Shown here in pieces: positions 8,221-17,926 of a DNA stretch of 64,000 nucleotides. Made by a program: the position numbers and the translations under genes. The notes below the pieces were generated by a model, which worked only from the letters and a program-made list of their open reading frames with translations, was not told where the DNA came from and made no database searches. How positions within the stretch are numbered: position 1 is the stretch's first letter; every line of letters starts with the position of its first letter. The DNA is from Chitinophaga sp. SYP-B3965 (GTDB lineage: Bacteria > Bacteroidota > Bacteroidia > Chitinophagales > Chitinophagaceae), in the NCBI RefSeq assembly GCF_009647655.1, contig NZ_WJFD01000003.1, forward strand, positions 124,001-188,000, read 5' to 3'.

Positions 8221-8256
8221 AAAGAGCGGAAGTTTTATCTCCGCTCTTTTGTATTT
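8221..8256 (+). terminator. Rho-independent terminator
   Basis: A 10-bp stem (8221-8230 with 8240-8249) is followed by a T-rich tail. It ends the response regulator gene and also has A residues on its left side. Confidence 0.85.
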
Positions 8257-8359
8257 TTTGAATGTTATCTGAAATTGAAAGCAAATCACAACCCGGATTT
8301 GTTACAGGCCAGGAAGAAAAGAGGTGTTGATGATCTGAAATTGAAACCAACTGCCAATC

Positions 8360-10003
8360 TTACGCTGTTACTTCTTCTCCGTACATCTCAGCACGCAGGG
8401 TTTTTACGCGCTCATCGGCCAGGTATTCATCAAAGCTGGTGAGGCGGTCAATGATACCACTTGGGGTGATCTCAATGATCCGGGTGGCCACTGATTGCAT
8501 GAATGTATGGTCATGGGTGGTGAAGAGTACAATGCCCTTGAAGTCTTTCATGCTTTCGTTGAAGGACTGGATAGATTCCAGGTCAAGGTGGTTGGTAGGT
8601 TCATCCAGGATCACCACGTTAGGGTCCTGCAGCATCATGCGGGAAACCATGCAACGCACTTTCTCTCCCCCGCTCAATACGGATGTTTTCTTCATTACCT
8701 CATCTCCGCTGAACAGCATTTTACCCAGGAACCCGCGCAGGAACGGTTCATCCACATCTGTTGTAATGTGTGGCGGAACGTATTGGCGCAGCCAGTCCAT
8801 CAGGTTATAATTGCTGGTGAAGAATTTGGCGTTATCATCCGGAAGGTATGCTTTGGTAACGGTAGTACCCCATTCCATCTTACCACTGTCCGCCTGCTGT
8901 TCTCCGTTAATGATATCGAAGAAAGTAGTGAGTGCCAGGTGGTCTTTAGAGAGAAATGCGATCTTATCGCCTTTATTTACAGAGAAAGATACATCGCTGA
9001 AGATCTTACGGCCATCGATGGATTTTTCCAGTTTCTCTACGTTCAGGATCTGGTTACCTACTTCGCGCTGTTGCTTGAAGATGATACCAGGGTATTTACG
9101 GCTGGAAGGTTCAATATCCTCAATTACCAGCTTTTCCAAAGCTTTCTTACGGGAAGTAGCCTGTTTGGATTTGGAGGCGTTGGCACTGAACCGGGCGATA
9201 AAGTCCATGAGGTCTTTCCGCTTGTCTTCTGTTTTCTTGTTCTTGTCATTCACCTGGCGGGCAATCAACTGGCTGGATTCGTACCAGAAGGAATAGTTAC
9301 CGGTGAAGATCTTGATCTTGGCACGGTCCACATCCGCAACGTTTGTACAAACAGCATCCAGGAAGTGCCGGTCGTGACTCACAACAATTACAATGTTCTC
9401 ATAATCAGCGAGGAAGTTCTCTAACCAGCCGATCGTTTCAACGTCAAGGTGGTTGGTAGGTTCATCCAACAGCAGGATGTCCGGGTTACCGAACAGGGCC
9501 TGAGCCAGCAATACCCTTACTTTGAGGGCACCACTCAGGTCCTTCATCAGGATGCTGTGCATTTCTTCTTTCACACCCAGGTCACCTAACAGCACACCAG
9601 CGTCACTTTCGGAGGTATAACCGCCCATTTCGCCGTATTCTGCTTCCAGTTCACCAGCACGCATACCATCTTCTTCTGTGAAATCTTCTTTTGCGTAGAT
9701 GGTATCCCGTTCGTGGGCAATTTCCCACAATTTTTTATTTCCCATAAGCACCGCATTCAATACGGTAACTTCATCAAACTCATAGTGGTTCTGCTTGAGC
9801 ACAGACATGCGCTCACCAGGTGTGATCTCCACAGTACCTTTATTGGGCTCAATTTCGCCGGAAAGGATCTTGAGGAAAGTTGACTTTCCCGCTCCGTTGG
9901 CGCCGATAACACCATAACAGTTGCCTTTGGTAAAGTTGAGGTTTACTTCATCGAACAATACCCTTTTGCCGAAAGAAAGCGTGACGTTTTTTACACTGAT
10001 CAT
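8360..10003 (-). CDS. ABC-F family ATPase (YbiT/YkpA-like)
   Basis: The protein has two ABC ATPase domains and no membrane segment, as in ribosome-associated ABC-F translation factors. The first domain has Walker A GANGAGKST (34-42) and an LSGA signature. The linker contains the helical, lysine-rich NASKSKQATSRKKALEKL segment that contacts the ribosome in this family. The second domain has LSGGEKVRC and DEPTNHLDLES, but its Walker A is degenerate (SKDHLALTTF, no P-loop lysine). I recall the same degeneration in Bacteroidota homologues. A house-keeping role in translation is more likely than antibiotic resistance. Confidence 0.92.
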   Translation of the reverse strand: MISVKNVTLSFGKRVLFDEVNLNFTKGNCYGVIGANGAGKSTFLKILSGEIEPNKGTVEITPGERMSVLKQNHYEFDEVTVLNAVLMGNKKLWEIAHERDTIYAKEDFTEEDGMRAGELEAEYGEMGGYTSESDAGVLLGDLGVKEEMHSILMKDLSGALKVRVLLAQALFGNPDILLLDEPTNHLDVETIGWLENFLADYENIVIVVSHDRHFLDAVCTNVADVDRAKIKIFTGNYSFWYESSQLIARQVNDKNKKTEDKRKDLMDFIARFSANASKSKQATSRKKALEKLVIEDIEPSSRKYPGIIFKQQREVGNQILNVEKLEKSIDGRKIFSDVSFSVNKGDKIAFLSKDHLALTTFFDIINGEQQADSGKMEWGTTVTKAYLPDDNAKFFTSNYNLMDWLRQYVPPHITTDVDEPFLRGFLGKMLFSGDEVMKKTSVLSGGEKVRCMVSRMMLQDPNVVILDEPTNHLDLESIQSFNESMKDFKGIVLFTTHDHTFMQSVATRIIEITPSGIIDRLTSFDEYLADERVKTLRAEMYGEEVTA

Positions 10004-10031
10004 TGTGCCGAAAATTGAAATTTTGAAGCCG

Positions 10032-10039
10032 CAAAGTTA
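10032..10039 (-). promoter_or_regulatory. -7 box of ABC-F gene promoter
   Basis: The minus strand reads TAACTTTG, a perfect TAnnTTTG, 29-36 bases upstream of the ATG. No convincing -33 box is visible. Confidence 0.55.
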
Positions 10040-10145
10040 CGAAATATCAGGGATATCTTTTTAGTTTCCCTAAATGGGCTACTATGGCCTTATTGAACTA
10101 TTTCCAGATATGTATTGTTATAGATAACAATTAAAAAGGTTTTCT

Positions 10146-10685
10146 ATGATCCATGAACTCGCTAAATATTGGTGGCTGGTGGTCCTGCGCGGAGTACTGG
10201 CAGTGCTTTTTGCTGTGATGGCTTTTGTTGCGCCTGCCATTACTCTTTCTATCCTGGTAGTGTTCCTGGGCGCCTATTTTTTGGTAGACGGGATCTTCTC
10301 CCTCATCCATGGTTTCAGGATCCGTAAAACGGATACGCATTGGTGGGTTTTAGTGCTGGAAGGCTTATTGGGCATAGTGGCCGGGATTGTTTGTTTATCC
10401 ATGCCCGGTATTACGGTTGTTTTTATGGTTACACTGATAGCACTTTGGTCAGTAGTAACGGGGATCCTTGAAATTATCCTGGCCATCCGGCTCCGGAAAG
10501 AAATTCAGAATGAATGGATGCTGGTAGTGGCGGGTGTTTTCTCTATCATCTTTGGGGTACTGCTGTTTATGCAACCATTGGCCGGGGTGTTGGTGATATC
10601 CTGGTGGCTGGGGATCTATGCTTTGTTCTTTGGGATCTTTATGATCACGGTGGGGGCACGGCTGAAGAAATTTGCGAAGAGATGA
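10146..10685 (+). CDS. HdeD/DUF308 family membrane protein
   Basis: The 179-residue protein has six predicted membrane helices arranged as three hairpins, with short charged loops (IRKTD, RLRKEIQNE) and a basic C-terminus. The repeated AG-hairpin pattern matches the HdeD/DUF308 family. HdeD of Escherichia coli is linked to acid resistance, but function in Bacteroidota is not established. The gene is divergent from the ABC-F gene and convergent with the S9 peptidase gene. Confidence 0.85.
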   Translation: MIHELAKYWWLVVLRGVLAVLFAVMAFVAPAITLSILVVFLGAYFLVDGIFSLIHGFRIRKTDTHWWVLVLEGLLGIVAGIVCLSMPGITVVFMVTLIALWSVVTGILEIILAIRLRKEIQNEWMLVVAGVFSIIFGVLLFMQPLAGVLVISWWLGIYALFFGIFMITVGARLKKFAKR

Positions 10686-10711
10686 TGGTGGCATCTCTCC
10701 GCAAACGCAGT

Positions 10712-12838
10712 TTATTTTGTGATCCCTTCGAGGTAAAGCAGGAACGCATATTGCAAAGCCACATCCTTAATGGCTTTAAACCTTCCGGAAGCACCGCCGT
10801 GGCCGGCTTCCATATTCGTTTCCATCAGTAGGAGATTGTCGTCTGTTTTCAACTCACGCAGTTTTGCGATCCATTTGGCAGGTTCAAAATATTGCACCTG
10901 TGAATCATGCAGACCAGTTGTGATCAGCATGTTAGGATATGCTTTTTTCTCTACGTTATCATAGGGAGAATAAGACTTCATGTAATCATAAGAATCTTTG
11001 TTCTTTGGATTACCCCACTCATCAAATTCTCCTGTTGTTAGCGGAATAGTTTCATCCAGCATCGTGGTCACCACATCAACGAATGGTACGGCTGCAACAA
11101 TACCATGCCAGAGATCAGGCCGCATGTTCACAATAGCGCCCATCAACAATCCGCCGGCACTTCCGCCCAGGGCATAGAGATGTTCCTTACTGGTGAATTT
11201 CTGCTGGATCAGGTATTCTGCGCAATCAATGAAGTCTGTAAAAGTGTTCTTCTTTTTAAACATCTTTCCATCTTCATACCAATGCCTTCCCATTTCCTGA
11301 CCACCCCTGATATGCGCAATGGCATAACAGAATCCACGGTCCAGCAAGCTGATCCGGTTGGAAGAAAATGTTGGTTCGATGGAATTGCCGTAGGAGCCGT
11401 AACCATATAGCAGCAATGGTTTCTGGCCATTCTTCTCGAAGCCTTTTTTATACACGAGAGAGATAGGCACCAATGTACCATCGGTGGCTTTCGCCATTAA
11501 TCTTTCTGTTACGTAGTTCTTTGGATCATATCCGCCGATCACTTCCTGCTGTTTCTTCAGCTCCTTCTCCTTTGTATCCATGTTGTAGTCAAACGTGGAA
11601 TTAGGTGTGGTGAGAGAAGTATATCCATAACGCAGTACTTTGGTATCCATCTCAGGATTGGTGGAACTGTAGGCCACATAAGCCGGTTCGCCAAAATCCA
11701 GGTAGTGTTCCTGTTTGGTAGTGGTGTTGATCACTCTCAGTTGAGATAATCCATTCTTGCGTTCGCTGAGCACCATATGATCTGTAAAAAGGTCCAGCCC
11801 CTGCAGCAATACATCTGCACGATGCGGGATCACTTCTTTCCAGTTCTCTTTGGAAGTCTTATCCAGCGGGGATTCCATCAGGCGGAAATTCTTTGCTTCC
11901 CAATTGGTGGTAATGTAGAACTTATCACCTCTGTGATCGATATCGTATAACATATCCTTCTCGCGGGGATGAAATACTTTGAAAACACCATCCGGTTTAT
12001 CTGCATCGAGAATACGATATTCAGAAGAAAGTGTGCTGCCACTGCCAATTACGAGGTACTTCTTTGATTTGGTCTTGTACACATAAGTGTTGTACGTTTC
12101 ATCTTTTTCAAAGAACACTTCTTTATCAGCCGTTGAATCTGTTCCTAACAAATGTTTTTCAACCTTTTCAGAACGCAGTGTAGTGGGGTTCTTACGCGTG
12201 TAGAACAATGTTTTATTATCGTTCGCCCAGGTGGAACCGCCTGTTGTTTCTGCAATTACATCTTTCAGTAACTCTCCTGTTTCCAGGCTCTTTACATACA
12301 AGGTGTATTTCCTGCGGCTCACGGTATCTACACCATACACCAGCAGTTTATTATCAGGGCTTACATTCAGGCCTGCCACATTGAAGTACTCATGGCCTTT
12401 TGCCATATCGTTCACATTGAGCATTACTTCTTCCGGTGCGCTGTTGCTGCCTTTTTTACGACAGTGAATGGGATACTCTTTTCCTTCCTCAAAGCGGGTG
12501 TAATACAGGTAACCATTTTCGAAATAAGGCACACTTTCATCTTTCTCTTTGATACGGCCTTTCATTTCTTCATACAGCTTTTCCCTGAATCCTTTTACAG
12601 GGGAAAGCATGGTGTCCAGGTATTTATTCTCTGCTGTGAGATACGCGATCACTTTAGGGTTTTCGCGTTCATTGAGCCAGTAATAATTATCGATACGGGT
12701 ATCCCCGTTTGTCGTTAATTCCTTTTTGATCTTTTCAACTGTCGGCGGCGTCACATTCATTTTCTCAATCTTTTTTTCTGTTGTATTGCAAGCCATTATA
12801 GTGATAACAGCAAGTAATGGGATAACGTTATGCTTCAT
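10712..12838 (-). CDS. S9A prolyl oligopeptidase / oligopeptidase B-like lipoprotein
   Basis: This 708-residue serine peptidase cleaves short peptides after proline or basic residues. The N-terminus MKHNVIPLLAVITIMAC has a lipobox, so the mature protein should be a periplasmic or surface lipoprotein. An N-terminal seven-bladed propeller (about 80-430) is followed by an alpha/beta-hydrolase domain. The nucleophile lies in GGSAGG, the Asp in HDSQVQ and the His in EAGHGG. The pattern is closer to oligopeptidase B (PtrB) than to classical POP. It starts 38 bp after the Gfo/Idh/MocA gene and may be co-transcribed with it. Confidence 0.93.
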   Translation of the reverse strand: MKHNVIPLLAVITIMACNTTEKKIEKMNVTPPTVEKIKKELTTNGDTRIDNYYWLNERENPKVIAYLTAENKYLDTMLSPVKGFREKLYEEMKGRIKEKDESVPYFENGYLYYTRFEEGKEYPIHCRKKGSNSAPEEVMLNVNDMAKGHEYFNVAGLNVSPDNKLLVYGVDTVSRRKYTLYVKSLETGELLKDVIAETTGGSTWANDNKTLFYTRKNPTTLRSEKVEKHLLGTDSTADKEVFFEKDETYNTYVYKTKSKKYLVIGSGSTLSSEYRILDADKPDGVFKVFHPREKDMLYDIDHRGDKFYITTNWEAKNFRLMESPLDKTSKENWKEVIPHRADVLLQGLDLFTDHMVLSERKNGLSQLRVINTTTKQEHYLDFGEPAYVAYSSTNPEMDTKVLRYGYTSLTTPNSTFDYNMDTKEKELKKQQEVIGGYDPKNYVTERLMAKATDGTLVPISLVYKKGFEKNGQKPLLLYGYGSYGNSIEPTFSSNRISLLDRGFCYAIAHIRGGQEMGRHWYEDGKMFKKKNTFTDFIDCAEYLIQQKFTSKEHLYALGGSAGGLLMGAIVNMRPDLWHGIVAAVPFVDVVTTMLDETIPLTTGEFDEWGNPKNKDSYDYMKSYSPYDNVEKKAYPNMLITTGLHDSQVQYFEPAKWIAKLRELKTDDNLLLMETNMEAGHGGASGRFKAIKDVALQYAFLLYLEGITK

Positions 12839-12876
12839 AATGATACAGGTTTAGGATCACTGAATTTAACGATAAA

Positions 12877-14268
12877 TTATCTTATCCGCATATTCTCCGG
12901 GTCCCAGTTGATGACCTTCTTCTTAAAATAGCTCTCATTAACAGCCAAAGCAGGGCCGGCAGCACGTAACCCAAACGTGGCATCTTCGACCACAGGTTTA
13001 CCATTCCTGATGGATTCAAAGAAGTTTTCGAAGTGATCGTAGCGATCATCATAACCCGCAGGAGCCTTATAAACAGACTCTACCGGTTTGGGTTCTGCCT
13101 GATCTGCTGCGCTGTATTTGGCATTGTATTGTTTTACATATTCCTCCTGCTGGGCTTTTGTGAAATTGTTATAAGTATCCCAACCTCCATAACCGGGCGC
13201 TTTGGGCACTTTATGCTGTTTGATCTTAAAGTCGTTCCAGCCCATTTCCAAAACTCCTTCTGTTCCTATCAGGCGGGTATATTCTCCTCCCCCGCTGCCG
13301 TCTGCAAAATTCACCCTTAATGTCATCTGGAAAGCAGGGTGTTCTGGTGTAGCCGGGTAATCGAAAACGGCCACCATCACATCCGGAACATCCCGGCCAT
13401 CTTTCCATTGTACCAGGTTACCGCTGGCATAAATGCGTTCAGGGCCTTTTGAACCTATCATGTAGTGCAGTCCGGTGATCAGGTGTACAAAGAGGTCTCC
13501 CGGAACGCCGGTGCCATAAGCCTGGTAATTGCGCCAGCGGAAGAACCGTACCGGATCGAAAGGCAGTTTGGCTGTATCCTTGAGGAAGGTATCGAAGTCA
13601 ATCGTTTTGGGCGAGGCATCTGGTGGGATGGAATACTGCCATGCCCCCAGGGCGCTGTGCCTGTCCATTTTGGCCTCTACCATGTTCAGCTGGCCGATAT
13701 CCCCTGCCAGGTAACGTTTGCGCGCTTCTGCCAATGCCACACTGCTTACTCTCTGGCTGCCTACCTGGAGGATCATTTTGGTCCGTTTCTGCGCGGCAAT
13801 CACTTTATGCCCTTCTTCTATCTGCTGTACCATGGGCTTTTCGCAATATACTGCCTTACCCTTTTCCATGGCTGCAATAGCTTGTGTATCATGCCAATGG
13901 TCCGGCGTGGCAATGATCACGGCATCTACATCTTTCCTTTCCAGGATCTCCCTGTAATCGCGGGTGGTGAAAATATGATTGCCGTAAACGGTCTTTGCTT
14001 TTTCCAGGTGACCATCATAGAGATCGGCCACTGCCACCAGTTCCACACCGGGTACTTTAATAGCCGTGCTCACATCTCCAAATCCCATGATCCCCATGCC
14101 GATACCTGCTATGCGGATCTTATCATTCGGGCTGATATTGTGTTTGGTGGGCTGGATGATATATTGCTTCACGGGATCAGCCGCCAGGCCACTGAGAGAA
14201 CCGGCGCCAATTAATGCTGCTGTGCTGCCTAATTGCTTGATAAACTTACGACGGGAATTATCTGACAT
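12877..14268 (-). CDS. Gfo/Idh/MocA family oxidoreductase with Tat signal
   Basis: The 463-residue protein starts with a twin-arginine signal, MSDNSRRKFIKQLG followed by a hydrophobic Ala/Gly stretch, so it is exported folded. The Rossmann domain holds a GIGMGIMGFG dinucleotide loop and the CEKPM motif whose Lys-Pro is conserved in the family. The C-terminal half is the substrate-binding domain. I placed the start at the ATG 14266-14268. An upstream TTG would add ten residues before the Tat motif. Exported Gfo/Idh/MocA proteins in Bacteroidota often act on sugars or inositols, but the substrate here is unknown. Confidence 0.9.
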   Translation of the reverse strand: MSDNSRRKFIKQLGSTAALIGAGSLSGLAADPVKQYIIQPTKHNISPNDKIRIAGIGMGIMGFGDVSTAIKVPGVELVAVADLYDGHLEKAKTVYGNHIFTTRDYREILERKDVDAVIIATPDHWHDTQAIAAMEKGKAVYCEKPMVQQIEEGHKVIAAQKRTKMILQVGSQRVSSVALAEARKRYLAGDIGQLNMVEAKMDRHSALGAWQYSIPPDASPKTIDFDTFLKDTAKLPFDPVRFFRWRNYQAYGTGVPGDLFVHLITGLHYMIGSKGPERIYASGNLVQWKDGRDVPDVMVAVFDYPATPEHPAFQMTLRVNFADGSGGGEYTRLIGTEGVLEMGWNDFKIKQHKVPKAPGYGGWDTYNNFTKAQQEEYVKQYNAKYSAADQAEPKPVESVYKAPAGYDDRYDHFENFFESIRNGKPVVEDATFGLRAAGPALAVNESYFKKKVINWDPENMRIR

Positions 14269-14303
14269 AATATATAAAGTTATTGGGTTCAGTACCAAGA
14301 TAA

Positions 14304-14337
14304 TAAAAAAGGCGCTCCTGACAGAGCGCCTTTTTTT
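14304..14337 (-). terminator. terminator of the sdhCAB operon
   Basis: A 7-bp GC-rich stem (14311-14317 with 14324-14330) and 6-nt loop are flanked by A6 on the left and T7 on the right. On the minus strand it ends the sdh transcript 30 bp after sdhB and insulates the Gfo/Idh/MocA gene. Confidence 0.88.
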
Positions 14338-14366
14338 GCTTAACCATATTGAAATTGTGATACAAA

Positions 14367-15116
14367 TTATCCTTCTGAGGTCAAACCGGCTCCGATGAAC
14401 TCACGGTTCAGGCGGGCAATGTTTGTGAGGGAAATGCCTTTCGGACATTCTGCTTCACAAGCGCCGGTGTTGGTGCAACTACCGAATCCTTCTTTATCCA
14501 TCTGGGCTACCATGTCCATAGCACGTTGCTTACGTTCCGGATGCCCTTGTGGCAATAAGGCCAGTTGAGATACTTTAGCGGAAGTGAACAGCATGGCAGA
14601 AGAGTTCTTACAAGCTGCTACACAAGCACCGCAACCGATACAGGCTGCTGCTGCAAATGCGTTATCGGCATCAAATTTATCGATGGGAATAGCGTTGGCA
14701 TCTACGGCGTTCCCTGTATTCACAGAGATGTAACCACCGGCCTGGATGATGCGGTCAAATGCTGAACGGTCTACCGTCAGGTCTTTGATCACGGGGAAAG
14801 CTTTTGCACGCCATGGTTCTACCACAATGGTATCTCCATCGTTGTATGCACGCATGTGCAGCTGGCAAGTAGTTGTTTCATCCCATGGACCATGTGCGCG
14901 GCCATTAATATACATAGAGCATGCACCACAAATACCTTCACGGCAATCGTGATCAAATGCAACCGGGTCTTTGCCTTCGTTGATCAAACGCTCATTCAGC
15001 ACATCAAACAATTCCAGGAAAGACATATCCTTAGAAACATCCGAAACCTGGTAGGATTCGAACTTTCCTTTGTCCTTAGTGTTTTGTTGACGCCAAATTT
15101 TTAATGTGAGCTTCAT
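14367..15116 (-). CDS. sdhB: succinate dehydrogenase/fumarate reductase iron-sulfur subunit
   Basis: The subunit passes electrons from the flavoprotein to quinone. The N-terminal ferredoxin domain binds [2Fe-2S] through Cys58, Cys63, Cys66 and Cys84. The C-terminal part carries CIGCGACVAAC and CTNTGACEAECPKGI, which bind the [4Fe-4S] and [3Fe-4S] clusters. The 249-residue length is normal for the b558-type enzyme. It is last in the sdhC-sdhA-sdhB operon, 34 bp after sdhA. Confidence 0.96.
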   Translation of the reverse strand: MKLTLKIWRQQNTKDKGKFESYQVSDVSKDMSFLELFDVLNERLINEGKDPVAFDHDCREGICGACSMYINGRAHGPWDETTTCQLHMRAYNDGDTIVVEPWRAKAFPVIKDLTVDRSAFDRIIQAGGYISVNTGNAVDANAIPIDKFDADNAFAAAACIGCGACVAACKNSSAMLFTSAKVSQLALLPQGHPERKQRAMDMVAQMDKEGFGSCTNTGACEAECPKGISLTNIARLNREFIGAGLTSEG

Positions 15117-15150
15117 AATAAAACGATTTATGTTTTCCTTATCAACTAAC

Positions 15151-17124
15151 TTATTTGTAATTACGTTGGGTTGGTTTCACGATCTCGAAATCCAGGTGTT
15201 CTTTATGCAATTCAAAACTGCTGGGGCCTTTATATTCCCATGCTGCTACGAACTGGAAGTTTGCATCATCCCGTAAAGCTTCACCACCATCTTCCTGAGA
15301 TTCTTCCCGGAAGTGACCACCACAGGATTCCCTTCTTTGCAGGGCATCCATACACATCAGTTCTCCCAGTTCAATGAAATCTGCCACACGGCCGGCTTTT
15401 TCCAGCTCAGGGTTGAATTCATCCTGGCTGCCGGGGATCCTTACGTTCTTCCAGAATTCTGCTTTGAGGGCTTGTATTTCAACGATCGCTTCTTTCAATC
15501 CTGCTTCGTTCCTGGCCATACCGCATTTATCCCACATGATCTTGCCGAGGGCTTTGTGGAAATGGTCTACGGAATGTTCTCCCTTGATGTTCATCAAAGT
15601 ATCCAGTTGCGCCTGTACTGCTTTTTCTGTTTCAACGAAAGCAGGATGATCTAACGGAATAGGTTTGGTATGAATTTCATCTGCGAGATAATTACCAACA
15701 GTGTAAGGGATCACGAAGTAACCATCTGCAAGGCCCTGCATCAGTGCAGAAGCACCAAGGCGGTTAGCACCATGATCTGAGAAGTTGGCTTCTCCCAGTG
15801 CATACAAACCCGGTACTGTGGTCATCAGTTCATAATCCACCCAAAGGCCACCCATGGTATAGTGTACCGCAGGGTAGATACGCATGGGCATTTCATATGG
15901 ATTCTCACCGGTGATCTTAGCGTACATATCAAACAGGTTACCGTATTTCTCGGCAACAACTGCTTTACCCCATTTAATGATCTCTTCTTCGCTGGCATGA
16001 TCTAACCCTTTTTTGCTGGCTTCGATCTGACCATAACGGACAATAGCTTCTGCGTAATCCAGGTACACGGCCATTTTGGAAGTACCCACACCATAACCGG
16101 CATCACATCTTTCTTTTGCAGCGCGGGAAGCCACGTCACGGGGAACGAGGTTACCGAAGGCAGGATATCTCCTTTCCAGGTAATAATCTCTTTCCTCTTC
16201 AGGAATATCTACCGCTTTACGATTGTCGTCTTTTTTCTTGGGTACCCAGATGCGTCCGTCATTCCTTAATGATTCAGACATCAGCGTGAGCTTGCTCTGA
16301 TGATCTCCGGAAACGGGAATGCAAGTTGGGTGAATTTGTGTGAAACATGGGTTACCGAAGTAAGCACCACGTTTGTGTGCTTTCCAGGCTGCTGTTACGT
16401 TAGAGCCCATGGCGTTGGTAGACAGATAGAACACGTTACCGTAACCACCGGTACAAAGTAATACAGCATGACCGAAATGTCTTTCCAGTTTACCGCTGAT
16501 CAGATCGCGGGCAATGATACCGCGGGCTTTGCCATCCACAGTTACCACATCCAGCATTTCATGACGGCTGTACAATTTCACATTACCCAATGCTACCTGG
16601 CGTTGCAGCGCAGAATAAGCACCCAGCAATAATTGCTGACCGGTTTGGCCGGCAGCATAGAAAGTACGTTGTACCTGTGTACCACCGAAAGAACGGTTGC
16701 TGAGCAATCCGCCATATTCACGGGCGAAAGGAACACCTTGTGCCACACACTGGTCAATGATGGAAGCACTTACTTCCGCCAGGCGGTACACGTTACCTTC
16801 GCGGGCACGATAGTCACCACCTTTCACTGTATCATAAAACAAACGGAAAACAGAGTCACCGTCGTTCTGGTAATTCTTTGCAGCATTGATACCACCCTGT
16901 GCAGCAATACTGTGTGCACGGCGGGCGCTATCCTGAAAACAAAACGCTTTAACTTTATAACCCAGTTCAGCCAGTGCAGCAGCAGCAGAGGCACCAGCAA
17001 GGCCGGTTCCTACTATAATTACTTCCAGCTTACGTTTGTTAGCGGGATTCACCAGTTTAACGTGGCTTTTATAGTCTGCCCATTTAGCTTCCATTGGGCC
17101 TGCAGGAATTTTTGCGTTTAACAT
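15151..17124 (-). CDS. sdhA: succinate dehydrogenase/fumarate reductase flavoprotein subunit
   Basis: The 657-residue catalytic subunit oxidises succinate to fumarate. It has the FAD-binding GTGLAGASAA dinucleotide loop near residue 38, the RRAHSIAAQGGINAAKNY block whose His binds FAD covalently in the family, and the capping and helical C-terminal domains. It lies 14 bp after sdhC and 34 bp before sdhB. The gene order C-A-B and the size match the b558 type of Bacteroidota, which works as SDH in aerobes. Confidence 0.97.
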   Translation of the reverse strand: MLNAKIPAGPMEAKWADYKSHVKLVNPANKRKLEVIIVGTGLAGASAAAALAELGYKVKAFCFQDSARRAHSIAAQGGINAAKNYQNDGDSVFRLFYDTVKGGDYRAREGNVYRLAEVSASIIDQCVAQGVPFAREYGGLLSNRSFGGTQVQRTFYAAGQTGQQLLLGAYSALQRQVALGNVKLYSRHEMLDVVTVDGKARGIIARDLISGKLERHFGHAVLLCTGGYGNVFYLSTNAMGSNVTAAWKAHKRGAYFGNPCFTQIHPTCIPVSGDHQSKLTLMSESLRNDGRIWVPKKKDDNRKAVDIPEEERDYYLERRYPAFGNLVPRDVASRAAKERCDAGYGVGTSKMAVYLDYAEAIVRYGQIEASKKGLDHASEEEIIKWGKAVVAEKYGNLFDMYAKITGENPYEMPMRIYPAVHYTMGGLWVDYELMTTVPGLYALGEANFSDHGANRLGASALMQGLADGYFVIPYTVGNYLADEIHTKPIPLDHPAFVETEKAVQAQLDTLMNIKGEHSVDHFHKALGKIMWDKCGMARNEAGLKEAIVEIQALKAEFWKNVRIPGSQDEFNPELEKAGRVADFIELGELMCMDALQRRESCGGHFREESQEDGGEALRDDANFQFVAAWEYKGPSSFELHKEHLDFEIVKPTQRNYK

Positions 17125-17138
17125 ATATCCTAGCTTTA

Positions 17139-17822
17139 TCAGATTTGTTTAATGAAAATAACTACAGGGATAGCAGCAAAACCAATTGGGATCAATACAC
17201 CAAATAACCAAACCCCAATGAAATTGATGATACCATTGTACTTTTTGTGATTCAGGCCAAACGTCTGGCAGGCACTTTTAAAACCGTGGATCAGGTGGAA
17301 AGACAATGCGATCATACCGATCACATAAAGTGCCACGATCCATGATTCTTTAAAGGCAAACCAAACTACCTCATAGAGGTTGCCGGTTTCTTTACCATCA
17401 TACATAGCCACGTTCATTTCCCCATAATGCATCCTCCACCAGAACTGAGCAAGGTGGATCACAATGAAGATAAGGAGAACGCTGCCCATGATAGCCATTT
17501 GGCGGCTGTACCAGGAAGACGTTTGATTACCGGGCCTTACCGCGTATTTAACGGGGCGTGCAGCTCTGTTACGGAAAGTAAGTTGAAGTGCCAGGACCAG
17601 GTGAATCACGATCACCACCTTTAATCCCCATGCAATGAACTGGATTAAGGGGTTATGACCCATGAAAGCCGCATATAAGTTGAAGGCTTCCCCTCCATCT
17701 TCTTTCAGCAACGAAAAGTTACCGGCCAGGTGCACGATCACGAACGAACACAGGAATAAACCGGTAGCACCTACCAGCAATTTTTTACCAATGGAGGTAT
17801 TGAAGAATTGCGACCATTTCAT
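17139..17822 (-). CDS. sdhC: succinate dehydrogenase cytochrome b558 subunit
   Basis: The 227-residue membrane anchor has five predicted helices and histidines in helices (VIVHLAGN, VIHLVLAL, VIHLAQFWW, FHLIHGF) suited to ligate two haems. This single large subunit replaces the separate SdhC and SdhD of proteobacteria. It is the first gene of the operon and has a well-formed promoter 52-81 bases upstream. Confidence 0.94.
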   Translation of the reverse strand: MKWSQFFNTSIGKKLLVGATGLFLCSFVIVHLAGNFSLLKEDGGEAFNLYAAFMGHNPLIQFIAWGLKVVIVIHLVLALQLTFRNRAARPVKYAVRPGNQTSSWYSRQMAIMGSVLLIFIVIHLAQFWWRMHYGEMNVAMYDGKETGNLYEVVWFAFKESWIVALYVIGMIALSFHLIHGFKSACQTFGLNHKKYNGIINFIGVWLFGVLIPIGFAAIPVVIFIKQI

Positions 17823-17873
17823 AAGATACGTTCTAAGCTTCCTTTAGTATGAATAAATAAGTGAAATGTCGGG

Positions 17874-17903
17874 CAAATTTAATCGATGAAAAATTAAAAC
17901 AAA
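17874..17903 (-). promoter_or_regulatory. sdhCAB promoter
   Basis: On the minus strand, TTTG (17903-17900) and TAAATTTG (17881-17874) are separated by 18 bases. Both elements match the Bacteroidota consensus exactly. Confidence 0.75.
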
Positions 17904-17926
17904 ATGATATTTATCACGAAAAAGCT

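Noticed and set aside
8910..8990. Degenerate second Walker A in the ABC-F protein as evidence of decay
   Set aside because: The rest of the second domain (LSGG, Walker B) is intact and, as far as I recall, the same degeneration is usual in the Bacteroidota subfamily.
8495..9424. 309-codon plus-strand open frame opposite the ABC-F gene
   Set aside because: It lies fully inside a strongly supported minus-strand gene, has no family features, and its composition mirrors the antisense of conserved motifs.
13465..14214. 249-codon plus-strand frame opposite the Gfo/Idh/MocA gene
   Set aside because: Shadow of the Tat-exported oxidoreductase. No motif or signal of its own.
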